A stretch of DNA of 6,360 bases from Streptomyces sp. NBS 14/10 (GTDB lineage: Bacteria; Actinomycetota; Actinomycetes; Streptomycetales; Streptomycetaceae), in contig NZ_NCSM01000071.1 of assembly GCF_002224125.1 (NCBI RefSeq), positions 1 through 6,360 on the forward strand, read 5' to 3'. Of the stretch, positions 1-6,360 are shown in pieces. Positions within the stretch are counted from its first letter, which is position 1, and each line of letters begins with the position of its first letter. The notes under the pieces were generated by a model. It saw only the letters and a list, made by a program, of their open reading frames with translations. It did no database searches and was not told the DNA's origin. Made by a program: the position numbers and the translations under genes.

Positions 1-2930
1 CGCATCACCCGCTGCTCGGCGCGGCGGTTGCGGTGGCCGAGGGAGAGGGGTATCTGCTCACCGGTCGGCTCGCCCTGTCCACCCACCCCTGGCTCGCCGA
101 TCACACCATCGCCGGCGCCGTCGTCCTCCCCGGAACTGTCCTTCTCGAGATCGCCCTTCAGGCGGGCCATCGCGTGGACTGCCACCGCATCGAAGAACTC
201 ACCCTCCAGTCGCCGCTGTTCATCCCGGAGGAGGGAGCGGTGCAGGTGCAGGCATGGGTGGCGGCGCCGGATGAGAACGGGTGCCGGAGCCTGACGGTGT
301 CCTCCCGCCGCGAGGGTACGTACGAGGACGCCACGTGGGTACGCCATGCCACCGGCCTGGTCGGCCCCGCACTGGCCGACGAGGACGACGCCATCGCACG
401 GCTCACAGACCCACAAGGCGACGACGACGCGGCGGCGGTCTGGCCACCGCCTGGCGCCGTCGCGTTCACGGCAGACGACCTGGAGAGCCTTTACGACCGG
501 TACGCGGCGCGGGGATTCGAGTACGGTCCGGTGTTCCGGGGGCTGCGGGCGGCCTGGCGACGTGGCGAGGACATCTTCGCCGAGGTGCGTCTTCCCGACA
601 CGGCGGACGGCGACGCCTCCCAGTTCTCCGTACACCCCGCCCTGCTGGACGCCGCCTTGCACGCCGCCGCCTTCCGCCCGGCCGACGAACTCCCGCACGG
701 CGCCCTGCCCTTCTCCTTCAGCGGGGTGAGGCTGCACGCTCCCGGAGCGTCGACCCTGCGGGTTCGCCTCACCCCGGACGGTGAGGCGCGGGACACGCAC
801 GCATGGTCGGTGGCGGTGGTCGACGGCGAGGGGCGGCCGGTGGCCTCGATCGCGTCGCTCGCGGTCCGCCCGGTGTCGACGCAGGAGCTGCTGGCGGCTT
901 CCGGTACGGCGCGGCGGGACTCGCTCTTCGCGGTCGAGTGGGTGACCGCCCCGGCGCCGACGTCATCGTCCGCTCCGCAACTCCTGGCCACGGTGGGGCC
1001 CTGCGACCTCCTCCCCTCGGCAGCCGGATACGCGAACCTCGCCGACCTGGCCGCCGCGACGCTGGAGGCGGGGGCCCCGGCGCCCAATGCGGTCGTGGTC
1101 GACTGCGGCCGCCGCGACGCGCGCGCCACCGCCGTACCGGAGGACGTACGGACCCTCGCTCAGCGCATCCTGGGTCTGCTGCAGGAGTGGCTGGCGGACG
1201 AGAGGCTGGCGTCGAGCCGGCTGGTCGTACTGACCCGTGGTGCGGTGGCCACCGCACCGGGGGAGCACGTGGCGGACCTGGCGGGCGCGGCGGTGTGCGG
1301 CATGGTGCGTTCCGCGCAGTCGGAACATCCCGGCCGGTTCGTCCTGCTGGACATCGACCCCGCCCCCGACCTCGACGGCGGGGAAGTGCCACCGACCCTC
1401 GTTCCGGCGGCACTCGCCTGCGCCGAGCCGCAGATCGCGGTGCGGGCGAACCGGCTCCTCGTGCCCCGGCTGACCCGCGTTCCGGCGTCCGTCCCCGTCC
1501 CCGAGCCTGCTCCCGTCCCCGAGCCTGCTCCCGTCCCCGAGCTTGGTCCCGTTTCCGCCACCGACGCAGCCGACCAGCACGCCGCGCCCACGGCGTTCGA
1601 CCCCGACGGCACCGTACTGATCACGGGCGGCACCGGCACGCTCGGTGCGGTGCTCGCGCGCCATCTGGTCGGCCGTCACGGCGTACGACACCTCCTGCTG
1701 GCTTCCCGACGTGGGCCCGACGCGCCCGGCGCCACCGAGCTGCGGGTGGAACTGGCCGAGCTCGGCGCCGAGGTGACGGTGAGCGCCTGTGACAGCGGCG
1801 ACCGCGGCGCGCTGGCCGATCTCATCGCGAGGATTCCCGCCCGACACCCGTTGACCGGTGTGGTCCACGCCGCGGGCGTGCTGGACGACGCCACCGTCTC
1901 CTCCCTCACCCCCCGACACCTGGACACCGCGCTGACACCCAAGGCCGACGCCGCCTTCCATCTGCACGAGCTCACCCGCCACGCCCAGCCGCGCGCCTTC
2001 GTCCTGTTCTCCTCGGCCGCCGGTGTCCTCGGCGCACCTGGGCAGGGCAACTACGCCGCGGCCAACGCCTTCCTCGACGCACTCGCCGAACACCGCAGGG
2101 CGCAGGGCCTGCCGGCCCTGTCGCTCGCGTGGGGCCTGTGGGAGCAGGGCAGCGGTATGACCGGGCATCTCGACGGCACCGACCGGGCCCGCATCACCCG
2201 CTCCGGGCTCGCCCCCCTCGCCACCGAGGACGCCCTCGCGCTCTTCGACGCCGCCCTCGTCGGCGATCGGCCGTGTCTGGTGCCCGCCCGGCTGGATCTA
2301 CGGGGTTCGAGCGCCGCCGAGACCCCGGCGCCGCTGTTCTCCGGGATCGCCCCGGCCCGTACGGTCCATCGCCGCACCCCCAGGGCCGAGGGCGCCGCTG
2401 ACCTTCGTACCCGTCTCGCCGCCCAGGACGCCGCCGAGCAGCGCGACACGCTTCTCATGATCGTCCGTACCCACACCGCCGCTGTGCTGGGGCATGACTC
2501 GGCTGTCGCCGTCCGGCCGGACACGGCCTTCCGCGAGCTGGGTTTCGACTCCCTCGCCGCCGTGGAACTCCGTAACCGCCTTCACACGACCACCGCTCTC
2601 ACCCTGCCCGCGACCACCGTTTTCGACCACCCCACCCCCGCTGCCCTCGCCGATCATCTGCGTACTCAGCTCTGCCAGGGCGCTCCGTCCTCGGCGGCGG
2701 CCACGGCGATGGCGGAGCTGGCCAGGCTGGAGTCCGCCGTCTCCGATTCGGTGGCGCTCGACGACGACACGCGCAGTGGCCTCGCGGAGCGCCTGCGGTC
2801 CCTCGCCCGCAAGATGAGCAGTGGCCGCATCGCTGACCACGACGGCGGCGGCGCTGCGGGCTTGGACCTTCAGTCGGCCACGGACGACGAGATGTTCGAG
2901 CTGATCGACAAGGAGGTCAGCCGAGACTGA
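1..2930 (+). CDS. Modular type I polyketide synthase, C-terminal part (DH-KR-ACP-docking), 5' end outside window
   Basis: This is the last module of a multifunctional PKS subunit, read in frame from base 3 (about 975 codons) to the TGA at 2928-2930. The DH spans about 3-880: it opens with HPLLG and has [10 protein letters not shown] (HxxxGxxxxP, catalytic His at 102-104), an EYGPVF motif near 519 and DAALH (second catalytic Asp at 648-650). A KR structural half begins near 924 (SLFAVEW). A Pro-rich linker (about 1485-1560) precedes the catalytic KR, which has TGGTGTLG at 1623-1646, LDD at 1881-1889, Lys 1941, Ser 2013, Tyr 2052 and Asn 2064. The ACP (about 2440-2670) has GFDSL with the phosphopantetheine Ser at 2550-2552. 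The tail (2676-2927) ends in [13 protein letters not shown], typical of actinobacterial C-terminal docking domains. No enoylreductase lies between DH and KR. KS and AT must lie upstream. All catalytic residues looked for are present, so the module is predicted to yield an alpha,beta-unsaturated intermediate. Confidence 0.97.
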   Translation, partial: HHPLLGAAVAVAEGEGYLLTGRLALSTHPWLADHTIAGAVVLPGTVLLEIALQAGHRVDCHRIEELTLQSPLFIPEEGAVQVQAWVAAPDENGCRSLTVSSRREGTYEDATWVRHATGLVGPALADEDDAIARLTDPQGDDDAAAVWPPPGAVAFTADDLESLYDRYAARGFEYGPVFRGLRAAWRRGEDIFAEVRLPDTADGDASQFSVHPALLDAALHAAAFRPADELPHGALPFSFSGVRLHAPGASTLRVRLTPDGEARDTHAWSVAVVDGEGRPVASIASLAVRPVSTQELLAASGTARRDSLFAVEWVTAPAPTSSSAPQLLATVGPCDLLPSAAGYANLADLAAATLEAGAPAPNAVVVDCGRRDARATAVPEDVRTLAQRILGLLQEWLADERLASSRLVVLTRGAVATAPGEHVADLAGAAVCGMVRSAQSEHPGRFVLLDIDPAPDLDGGEVPPTLVPAALACAEPQIAVRANRLLVPRLTRVPASVPVPEPAPVPEPAPVPELGPVSATDAADQHAAPTAFDPDGTVLITGGTGTLGAVLARHLVGRHGVRHLLLASRRGPDAPGATELRVELAELGAEVTVSACDSGDRGALADLIARIPARHPLTGVVHAAGVLDDATVSSLTPRHLDTALTPKADAAFHLHELTRHAQPRAFVLFSSAAGVLGAPGQGNYAAANAFLDALAEHRRAQGLPALSLAWGLWEQGSGMTGHLDGTDRARITRSGLAPLATEDALALFDAALVGDRPCLVPARLDLRGSSAAETPAPLFSGIAPARTVHRRTPRAEGAADLRTRLAAQDAAEQRDTLLMIVRTHTAAVLGHDSAVAVRPDTAFRELGFDSLAAVELRNRLHTTTALTLPATTVFDHPTPAALADHLRTQLCQGAPSSAAATAMAELARLESAVSDSVALDDDTRSGLAERLRSLARKMSSGRIADHDGGGAAGLDLQSATDDEMFELIDKEVSRD
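1494..1547 (+). repeat. Three 18-bp tandem repeats in the KR linker
   Basis: Three head-to-tail copies of an 18-bp unit (CCCGTCCCCGAGCCTGCT) lie at 1494-1511, 1512-1529 and 1530-1547. The first two are identical and the third differs at three bases near its end. They are in frame with the PKS and encode [12 protein letters not shown] and PVPELG, followed by another PV. They sit between the structural and catalytic halves of the KR, so they probably form a flexible Pro-rich hinge that arose by slippage. Confidence 0.95.
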
Positions 2931-2968
2931 GCCCGTGCGGTGCCACCATCGCGGCATCGCAAACGGAC

Positions 2969-2998
2969 GACGGCGCCCGGCGAAGACCGGGCGCCGTC
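2969..2998. terminator. Strong hairpin terminator after the first PKS gene
   Basis: A perfect inverted repeat has 12-bp arms (GACGGCGCCCGG at 2969-2980 and its exact complement at 2987-2998) and a 6-base loop (CGAAGA). It starts 38 bases after the PKS stop codon. No U-run follows, which is common for actinomycete terminators. Because it is symmetric and lies about 94 bases beyond the stop of the opposite-strand gene, it may also end transcription of that gene. Confidence 0.85.
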
Positions 2999-3042
2999 AC
3001 CTGTGCCGCCGCTCAAGGCACGGCACGGTTGCTCATGCCGCA

Positions 3043-3096
3043 CGGCTCACTCAGCTCATTCAGCTCATTCAGTTCATTCGGCTCATTGGGCTCATT
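3043..3096. repeat. Six 9-bp tandem repeats overlapping a gene end
   Basis: Six consecutive 9-bp units follow the consensus CRGCTCATT: cggctcact (3043), cagctcatt (3052 and 3061), cagttcatt (3070), cggctcatt (3079) and gggctcatt (3088-3096). The last unit contains the stop codon (TCA at 3092-3094) of the minus-strand alanine-rich gene. The array is noticeably more AT-rich than its surroundings. Read on the minus strand, one frame past the gene, the units encode Asn-Glu-Pro and Asn-Glu-Leu triplets. Function unknown. Confidence 0.95.
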
Positions 3097-3703
3097 CGGC
3101 CGGCAGGTGTCGGCTCAGCCACGGGGTGTCGGTGTTCATCCGCAGCGCCGCGGCCTCGGCGGCCTCGGCCACCGCTTCGGCGCCACCGTCCGCAGCCGCC
3201 CGGGCCGCCTCGGCGGCGTGGGTCGCCGCCTTGGCCACGGCCTCTGCCTCGGCAGCCGCCCGACGGCTGTGTTCCGCGACCGCGTTCGCCATCTCGGCGG
3301 CCTTCGAGGCAGCCTTCGCGGCGGCCTCGGCCTCGGCCCGGGCGGCCGCTTCCGCGGCGGGGCCGGCCTGGGCGCCGGCGGCGGCCGCCTCGGCCGCGGC
3401 CTCGGCCGCGCCGGCGGCGGCCGCGGTGGCGGCCTCGGCCGACATCGCCCGCCCGGCTTCGCCGGCCGCGGCCCTGGCGGTCCGGGCCGCGGCTTCCGCG
3501 GCCGAGGCGGCGGTCGCCAGCGCTTCCGCGGCCTCGGTCGCGGCGGTGCTCGCCGCGGCGCCGTCCGCCGTCGCCTTGGCCACTTCGGAGGCAGCCGCGC
3601 GCGTGGCGGAGGCGATGGCCTCCGCCCGCCTGGCGGCGCTCAGCGCGCGCCGCATGGGGAGGTCGGGATCCTGTTCCGCCGTCGTCGGACTGACACTGGT
3701 CAT
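3092..3703 (-). CDS. Alanine-rich, highly charged helical protein of unknown function
   Basis: This 203-residue protein is not one I recognise. By my count about 95 residues are alanine; most of the rest are Glu, Arg, Lys, Thr, Ser and Gly. A short polar N-terminus (MTSVSPTTAEQDPDLPMRRA) is followed by roughly 160 residues of AEAAA/AAEAA-like segments with regularly spaced charges, expected to form long amphipathic or coiled-coil helices. A non-repetitive tail ends in DTPWLSRHLPAE. There is no signal peptide, membrane segment or cysteine. The ATG at 3703 is chosen because AGGAA (3719-3715) lies 11 bases upstream; the ATG at residue 17 has no ribosome site. Third positions are almost all G or C, which supports this frame over the mirror alanine-rich frame on the plus strand. 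It lies between two PKS genes, divergent from an SDR gene. A structural, scaffold or nucleic-acid-associated role is conceivable, but nothing here shows one. Confidence 0.75.
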   Translation of the reverse strand: MTSVSPTTAEQDPDLPMRRALSAARRAEAIASATRAAASEVAKATADGAAASTAATEAAEALATAASAAEAAARTARAAAGEAGRAMSAEAATAAAAGAAEAAAEAAAAGAQAGPAAEAAARAEAEAAAKAASKAAEMANAVAEHSRRAAAEAEAVAKAATHAAEAARAAADGGAEAVAEAAEAAALRMNTDTPWLSRHLPAE

Positions 3704-3859
3704 CCAGAACTCATTTCCTGGTGGATTGTTTTCCCGATGGGTTACGAGGGCCCGGCAGGGTACCCCGCGTGGCTCGGCTTTCGGTGGAGTCCTTTTCCTC
3801 GGAATTCCGGGGTCCTGAGGGGGTTCCGTGCCGTGTGCTCGGTTGCGAGGGTCGTCGCC
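3704..3859. promoter_or_regulatory. Divergent intergenic region with an imperfect palindrome
   Basis: These 156 bases separate the start codons of the alanine-rich gene (-) and the first SDR gene (+), so promoters for both should lie here. The clearest structure is a 16-bp near-palindrome, CCTCGGAATTCCGGGG at 3797-3812, with a perfect 10-bp core (CGGAATTCCG) and one mismatched pair. It is a candidate operator. I could not identify convincing -35/-10 pairs on either strand. The SDR ribosome site GAGGG is at 3847-3851. Confidence 0.4.
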
Positions 3860-4672
3860 ATGACCCAAACAGCTGGAAAAACCGCACTGGTGACCGGTGC
3901 GTCGCGCGGCATCGGCGCGGCCATCGCCCGAAGGCTCGCCGCCGACGGCTTTCAGGTGGCTGTGCACTACGGGCGGTGCAAAGAAGACGCCGAGGAAACG
4001 GTCGCGTCGATTGAGCAGGCCGGCGGGCAGGCATTCGCGATCAGGGCGGACCTCACGGCCGATGACGCACTCGACACACTCTTCAGCGAACTCGCGACCG
4101 GGCTCGCCGGCCGGCCGCTGAACATCCTGGTGAACAACGCCGCCATCTACGCAGCCCCGGACGACCCGGCCGCCGCACAGGCGGATGGATACGTGGCGGG
4201 CATTTCCGAGGTCACTCAGGAGGAGTTCGACCGCATCTTCAGCGTCAATGTACGGGCCCCGTTCTTCGTCACCCAACGGTGTCTGCCGCTCCTCGCCGAC
4301 GGCGGGCGGATCGTCAACATCTCCTCCGCCGTCACCAGGATCGCCTGGCCGCTGCTGCCCTACGCCATGAGCAAGGGCGCCCTCGAGATCATGGCGCCCA
4401 GGCTGGCCAATGAGCTGGGACACCGGGGGATCACCGTCAACACCATCGCGCCGGGCATCACCGACAACACCAAAACCAACACGTGGCTGCACGACATGCC
4501 CGGGGCGGCCGAGGGCGTGGCCGCCATGACCGCACTGCGCAGGCTCGGCCAGCCGTCCGACATCGCCGACGTCGTCGCCCTCCTCGCCTCTGACGAGGCC
4601 CGTTGGGTCACCGGGCAGCTGGTCGACGCCTCCGGCGGCATGGCCCTCGCCCCCACACCACCGGGCATGTAG
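3860..4672 (+). CDS. Short-chain dehydrogenase/reductase, FabG-like
   Basis: A classical SDR of 270 residues, predicted to be a soluble cytoplasmic NADP(H)-dependent ketone reductase or alcohol dehydrogenase. Visible motifs are TGASRGIG (residues 12-19, Rossmann cofactor loop; Arg16 fits NADPH), NNAA (92-95), Asn130, Ser155, Tyr168 and Lys172 (YAMSK), APGI after the active site, and a VDASGGMAL C-terminus typical of FabG-like enzymes. Length is normal for the family; an insert around residues 96-115 (IYAAPDDPAAAQADG) is slightly long. The ATG at 3860 is preceded 8 bases away by GAGGG and starts just before the first beta strand, so the open frame further upstream is not coding. Its stop faces the stop of the second SDR gene 43 bases away. 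Lying between PKS genes, it may reduce a keto group of the polyketide or of a precursor; the substrate cannot be read from sequence. Confidence 0.93.
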   Translation: MTQTAGKTALVTGASRGIGAAIARRLAADGFQVAVHYGRCKEDAEETVASIEQAGGQAFAIRADLTADDALDTLFSELATGLAGRPLNILVNNAAIYAAPDDPAAAQADGYVAGISEVTQEEFDRIFSVNVRAPFFVTQRCLPLLADGGRIVNISSAVTRIAWPLLPYAMSKGALEIMAPRLANELGHRGITVNTIAPGITDNTKTNTWLHDMPGAAEGVAAMTALRRLGQPSDIADVVALLASDEARWVTGQLVDASGGMALAPTPPGM

Positions 4673-4718
4673 CGGCCATCGCCGACCGTCGTCCAGCGGC
4701 CGTCGTCAACCGTCGTCA
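4671..4718. repeat. Degenerate 24-bp tandem duplication joining two stop codons
   Basis: Two adjacent 24-base copies (4671-4694 and 4695-4718) match at 20 of 24 positions; both contain AGCGGCC and ACCGTCGTC. The first copy starts inside the TAG of the plus-strand SDR gene and the second ends on the TGA of the minus-strand SDR gene, so the whole convergent gap is built of this duplication. I see no stable terminator hairpin in it. Confidence 0.8.
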
Positions 4719-5558
4719 GGAGGGCGGATCGAGCCGGGCCACGGCACGGCGCAGAGGCGGCGCGAACCGGCCGATCAGACGTACGAGACGGGCGTCCGGC
4801 GTCACGGCCGCCACGGGTGTGTTGCGGGCGACCGCGCGCAACACCGCCGCGGCGACTCTCTCCGGCGGACAGCCGCGCCGCCCGAGCGTGTCCACGGCCC
4901 GCTTCCGCAGGTGCACCTGCTCCTGTTCCGACACCCCCGCGAAGTGCATCGCCGCTGTGAAGGAGGTGTTCACAAAGCCCGGGCAGACCGCGCTCACACC
5001 CACCCCGAACTGCGCGAGTTCCGCCCGTAGACACTCGCTGAGCATCACCACGGCGGCCTTGCTCGTCGCGTACACCGGGACCGCCCGGGTGGGTTGGAAG
5101 GCGGCGGCCGACGCGATCGTCACGATGTGCCCGCCCTGCCCGCGGTCCGCCATCTGCCGGCCGAAGAGCCGGCAGCCGTGAATGACCCCCCAGAGATTCA
5201 CATCCAGCGTGCGCCGCCAGTCCGCGACGGAGGTGTCGAGGAACCGGCCCGACATGCCGATGCCGGCGCTGTTCACCAGGATGTCCACGACCCCGTGCGC
5301 GTCCAGGACGCGCTCGGCGAGCCGTTCCATTGCGGCCGCGTCGGTGATGTCGACGGCCTCCGGCCATGCGTCCGTGGCACCCAACACCTTGGCCAGGTCC
5401 GCGCTGTCCGACGCCGTACGGGCGTTCCGGTCCACGCACACCACGCGCGCCCCCGCCGTGGCGAAGGCGCCCGCCGTCGCCCGTCCGATTCCGCTGCCCG
5501 CGCCGGTGACCAGCACCAATCGGCCGTGAAAGCGCTTGGTGTACCGGGACGATTCCAT
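4716..5558 (-). CDS. Short-chain dehydrogenase/reductase, EphD-like SDR domain
   Basis: A classical SDR of 280 residues. Motifs: TGAGSGIG (18-25), Asp43 at the end of the second strand (an acidic residue there usually favours NAD(H)), NSAG (96-99, in place of the usual NNAG), Asn121, Ser150, Tyr163 and Lys167 (YATSK), and PGFVNTSF after the active site. The start KRFHGRLVLVTGAGSGIG, the stretch DVNLWGVIHGCRLFGRQM and SECLRAELAQFGVGVSAVCP recall the SDR half of EphD-type hydrolase-SDR fusions (from memory of that family). Here the hydrolase half is absent and the protein begins only a few residues before the SDR fold. The ATG at 5558 follows GAGAGG (5572-5567) by 8 bases. The gene is divergent from the downstream PKS gene and convergent with the other SDR gene. 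It probably oxidises or reduces a hydroxyl or keto group of a lipophilic substrate, plausibly the polyketide. Confidence 0.93.
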   Translation of the reverse strand: MESSRYTKRFHGRLVLVTGAGSGIGRATAGAFATAGARVVCVDRNARTASDSADLAKVLGATDAWPEAVDITDAAAMERLAERVLDAHGVVDILVNSAGIGMSGRFLDTSVADWRRTLDVNLWGVIHGCRLFGRQMADRGQGGHIVTIASAAAFQPTRAVPVYATSKAAVVMLSECLRAELAQFGVGVSAVCPGFVNTSFTAAMHFAGVSEQEQVHLRKRAVDTLGRRGCPPERVAAAVLRAVARNTPVAAVTPDARLVRLIGRFAPPLRRAVARLDPPS

Positions 5559-5775
5559 GGCTACCGCCTCTCGGGAGGAGTCCAGAAGCGCTCAGAAAAG
5601 AGCGAAGAGCGGTGACAGCCTGCACCCCTTATGGCGAACGGCCGCGCGCCGTCCGCGCATTCTGGGGTGCTTAGGGGGTGCAGCGAACGATATCGAATTC
5701 CCTAAGATCGCTTGACGCCCTGGCGGCCCTGAGGAAACAACTCACGGCTTGAGGAATGTCGAGGAGATGCCGTAA
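5559..5775. promoter_or_regulatory. Divergent regulatory region with three GGGGTGC boxes
   Basis: These 217 bases lie between the starts of the second SDR gene (-) and the second PKS gene (+). GGGGTGC occurs at 5664-5670 and 5675-5681 (11 bp start to start) and inverted at 5622-5628. The outer two belong to a longer inverted repeat: CTGCACCCCTTA at 5620-5631 against TAGGGGGTGCAG at 5672-5683, with one mismatch. A second inverted pair, CTTAGGG (5670-5676) and CCCTAAG (5700-5706), overlaps it. The layout suits a shared activator or repressor of both genes. TAAGAT at 5703-5708 resembles a -10 box but has no good -35 partner. A weak 5-bp hairpin lies at 5589-5604. Confidence 0.5.
5761..5766 (+). 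promoter_or_regulatory. Ribosome binding site of the second PKS gene
   Basis: GAGGAG lies 9 bases before the ATG at 5776. An in-frame TAA (5773-5775) directly abuts that ATG, so translation of this frame cannot begin further upstream. This fixes the start together with the docking-domain sequence that follows it. Confidence 0.8.
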
Positions 5776-6360
5776 ATGGCCAATGCCAATGAGGAAAAGC
5801 TTCGGGACTACCTCAAGCGGGCGACCGCCGAACTCGTCCAAGTACGTCGCCGCCTGGCGGAGATCGAGTCGGGGGAGCAGGAGCCGATCGCCGTGGTGGG
5901 GATGGCCTGCCGCTTTCCCGGCGGTGTGGGGTCGCCTTCGGAATTCTGGGAGTTGCTGGCCTCCGGCGGAGATGCCATTTCGGAATTTCCGGTGGACCGG
6001 GGCTGGAATGTCGAGGCGCTGTACGACCCGAATCCGGACCGGGCGCGGACCGGGACGTCGTACACCCGCCACGGCGGCTTTCTCCACCACGCCGCCGACT
6101 TCGATGCGGGGTTCTTCGGGATCAGCCCGCGTGAGGCGTTGGCGATGGACCCGCAGCAGCGGCTGCTGCTGGAGAGTTCCTGGGAGGCGCTGGAGGGCGC
6201 CGGTATCGATCCGGCCACGCTGCGCGGGAGCCGCACCGGCGTTTTCGCCGGGATGATGTACCACGACTACGCCACGCGCCTGCTCGAACTCCCCGATGGC
6301 CTCGAAGGGCTTGTCGGCAACGGCAACGCCGGCGGGGTGCTGTCGGGTCGGTTGGCGTAC
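5776..6360 (+). CDS. Modular type I polyketide synthase, N-terminal part (docking domain and start of KS), open at window end
   Basis: The first 195 codons of a PKS subunit, with no stop before the window ends. Residues 1-32 ([20 protein letters not shown], then [12 protein letters not shown]) form the charged coiled coil typical of N-terminal docking domains that receive a chain from a preceding subunit. The KS begins at about residue 36 with [15 protein letters not shown] and continues through [41 protein letters not shown] and [12 protein letters not shown]. The window stops before the active-site Cys, so KS competence cannot be judged. The docking domain indicates an extension rather than a loading subunit. 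Its natural partner may be the C-terminal docking domain ending at 2927, the only one visible. The upstream region shared with the SDR gene probably holds its promoter. Confidence 0.96.
   Translation, partial: MANANEEKLRDYLKRATAELVQVRRRLAEIESGEQEPIAVVGMACRFPGGVGSPSEFWELLASGGDAISEFPVDRGWNVEALYDPNPDRARTGTSYTRHGGFLHHAADFDAGFFGISPREALAMDPQQRLLLESSWEALEGAGIDPATLRGSRTGVFAGMMYHDYATRLLELPDGLEGLVGNGNAGGVLSGRLAY

Noticed and set aside
963..2168. Long minus-strand open frame opposite the PKS KR
   Set aside because: It is antisense to well-conserved KR sequence with all catalytic motifs; long shadow frames are expected in GC-rich DNA.
3043..3096. CRISPR-like array
   Set aside because: The 9-bp units are contiguous with no spacers; this is a simple tandem repeat.
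2940..3818. Plus-strand alanine/serine-rich open frame of 292 codons
   Set aside because: It mirrors the minus-strand alanine-rich gene: GCC/GGC-rich DNA gives alanine-rich translations in several frames. It has no ribosome site, and its start overlaps the terminator region.
3029..3859. In-frame upstream extension of the first SDR
   Set aside because: The extension is Gly/Arg-rich low complexity antisense to the alanine-rich gene. The SDR fold starts right after the ATG at 3860, which has its own ribosome site.
3704..4492. In-frame upstream extension of the alanine-rich gene
   Set aside because: It is antisense to conserved SDR sequence and has no recognisable content. The ATG at 3703 with AGGAA upstream is a better start.
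4360..5625. Minus-strand 421-codon frame overlapping both SDR genes
   Set aside because: It is Gly/Arg-rich and out of frame with the second SDR, which has full catalytic motifs in its own frame.
5712..5717. TTGACG resembling a -35 box
   Set aside because: No acceptable -10 hexamer occurs 16-19 bases downstream on the plus strand.
5767..5775. ATG-CCG-TAA mini-frame between the ribosome site and the PKS start
   Set aside because: The ATG touches the GAGGAG with no spacing, so initiation there is unlikely. It is probably incidental.
1..6360. Insertion sequence, tRNA, rRNA or attachment site
   Set aside because: I found no transposase, cloverleaf, rRNA-like stretch or flanking duplication of suitable form.

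Overview
The window looks like part of a modular type I polyketide synthase (PKS) cluster from a streptomycete or related actinomycete. The DNA is very GC-rich with strong G/C bias at third codon positions, ribosome binding sites are purine-rich (GAGG type), and both PKS ends carry actinomycete-style docking domains. No species or named compound can be fixed from this window.

Layout: (1) 1-2930 (+) is the 3' end of a large PKS gene: dehydratase (DH), ketoreductase (KR) with an LDD motif, acyl carrier protein (ACP) and a C-terminal docking domain. (2) 2931-3091 holds a perfect 12-bp-stem hairpin terminator and six 9-bp tandem repeats. (3) 3092-3703 (-) is a small gene for a protein that is almost half alanine, which I do not recognise. 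(4) 3704-3859 is a divergent intergenic region with an imperfect palindrome. (5) 3860-4672 (+) encodes a FabG-like short-chain dehydrogenase/reductase (SDR). (6) 4673-4715 is a short convergent junction made of a degenerate 24-bp tandem duplication. (7) 4716-5558 (-) encodes a second SDR that resembles the SDR half of EphD-type proteins. (8) 5559-5775 is a divergent regulatory region with three GGGGTGC boxes. (9) 5776-6360 (+) is the 5' end of another PKS gene: N-terminal docking coiled coil and the first part of a ketosynthase (KS). It is open at the window end.

How it fits together: the last module of the first PKS should reduce the beta-keto group to a D-configured alcohol (KR) and dehydrate it to a trans double bond (DH). 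It would then pass the chain through its C-terminal docking domain to another PKS subunit, possibly the one starting at 5776. The assembly line is interrupted by three non-PKS genes on alternating strands. The two SDRs are reasonable candidates for tailoring oxidoreductions or for supplying a precursor. The alanine-rich protein has no evident catalytic role. Most of the biology is ordinary for such clusters. The least explained parts are the alanine-rich gene with its repeat-associated 3' end and the repeated boxes upstream of the second PKS gene.
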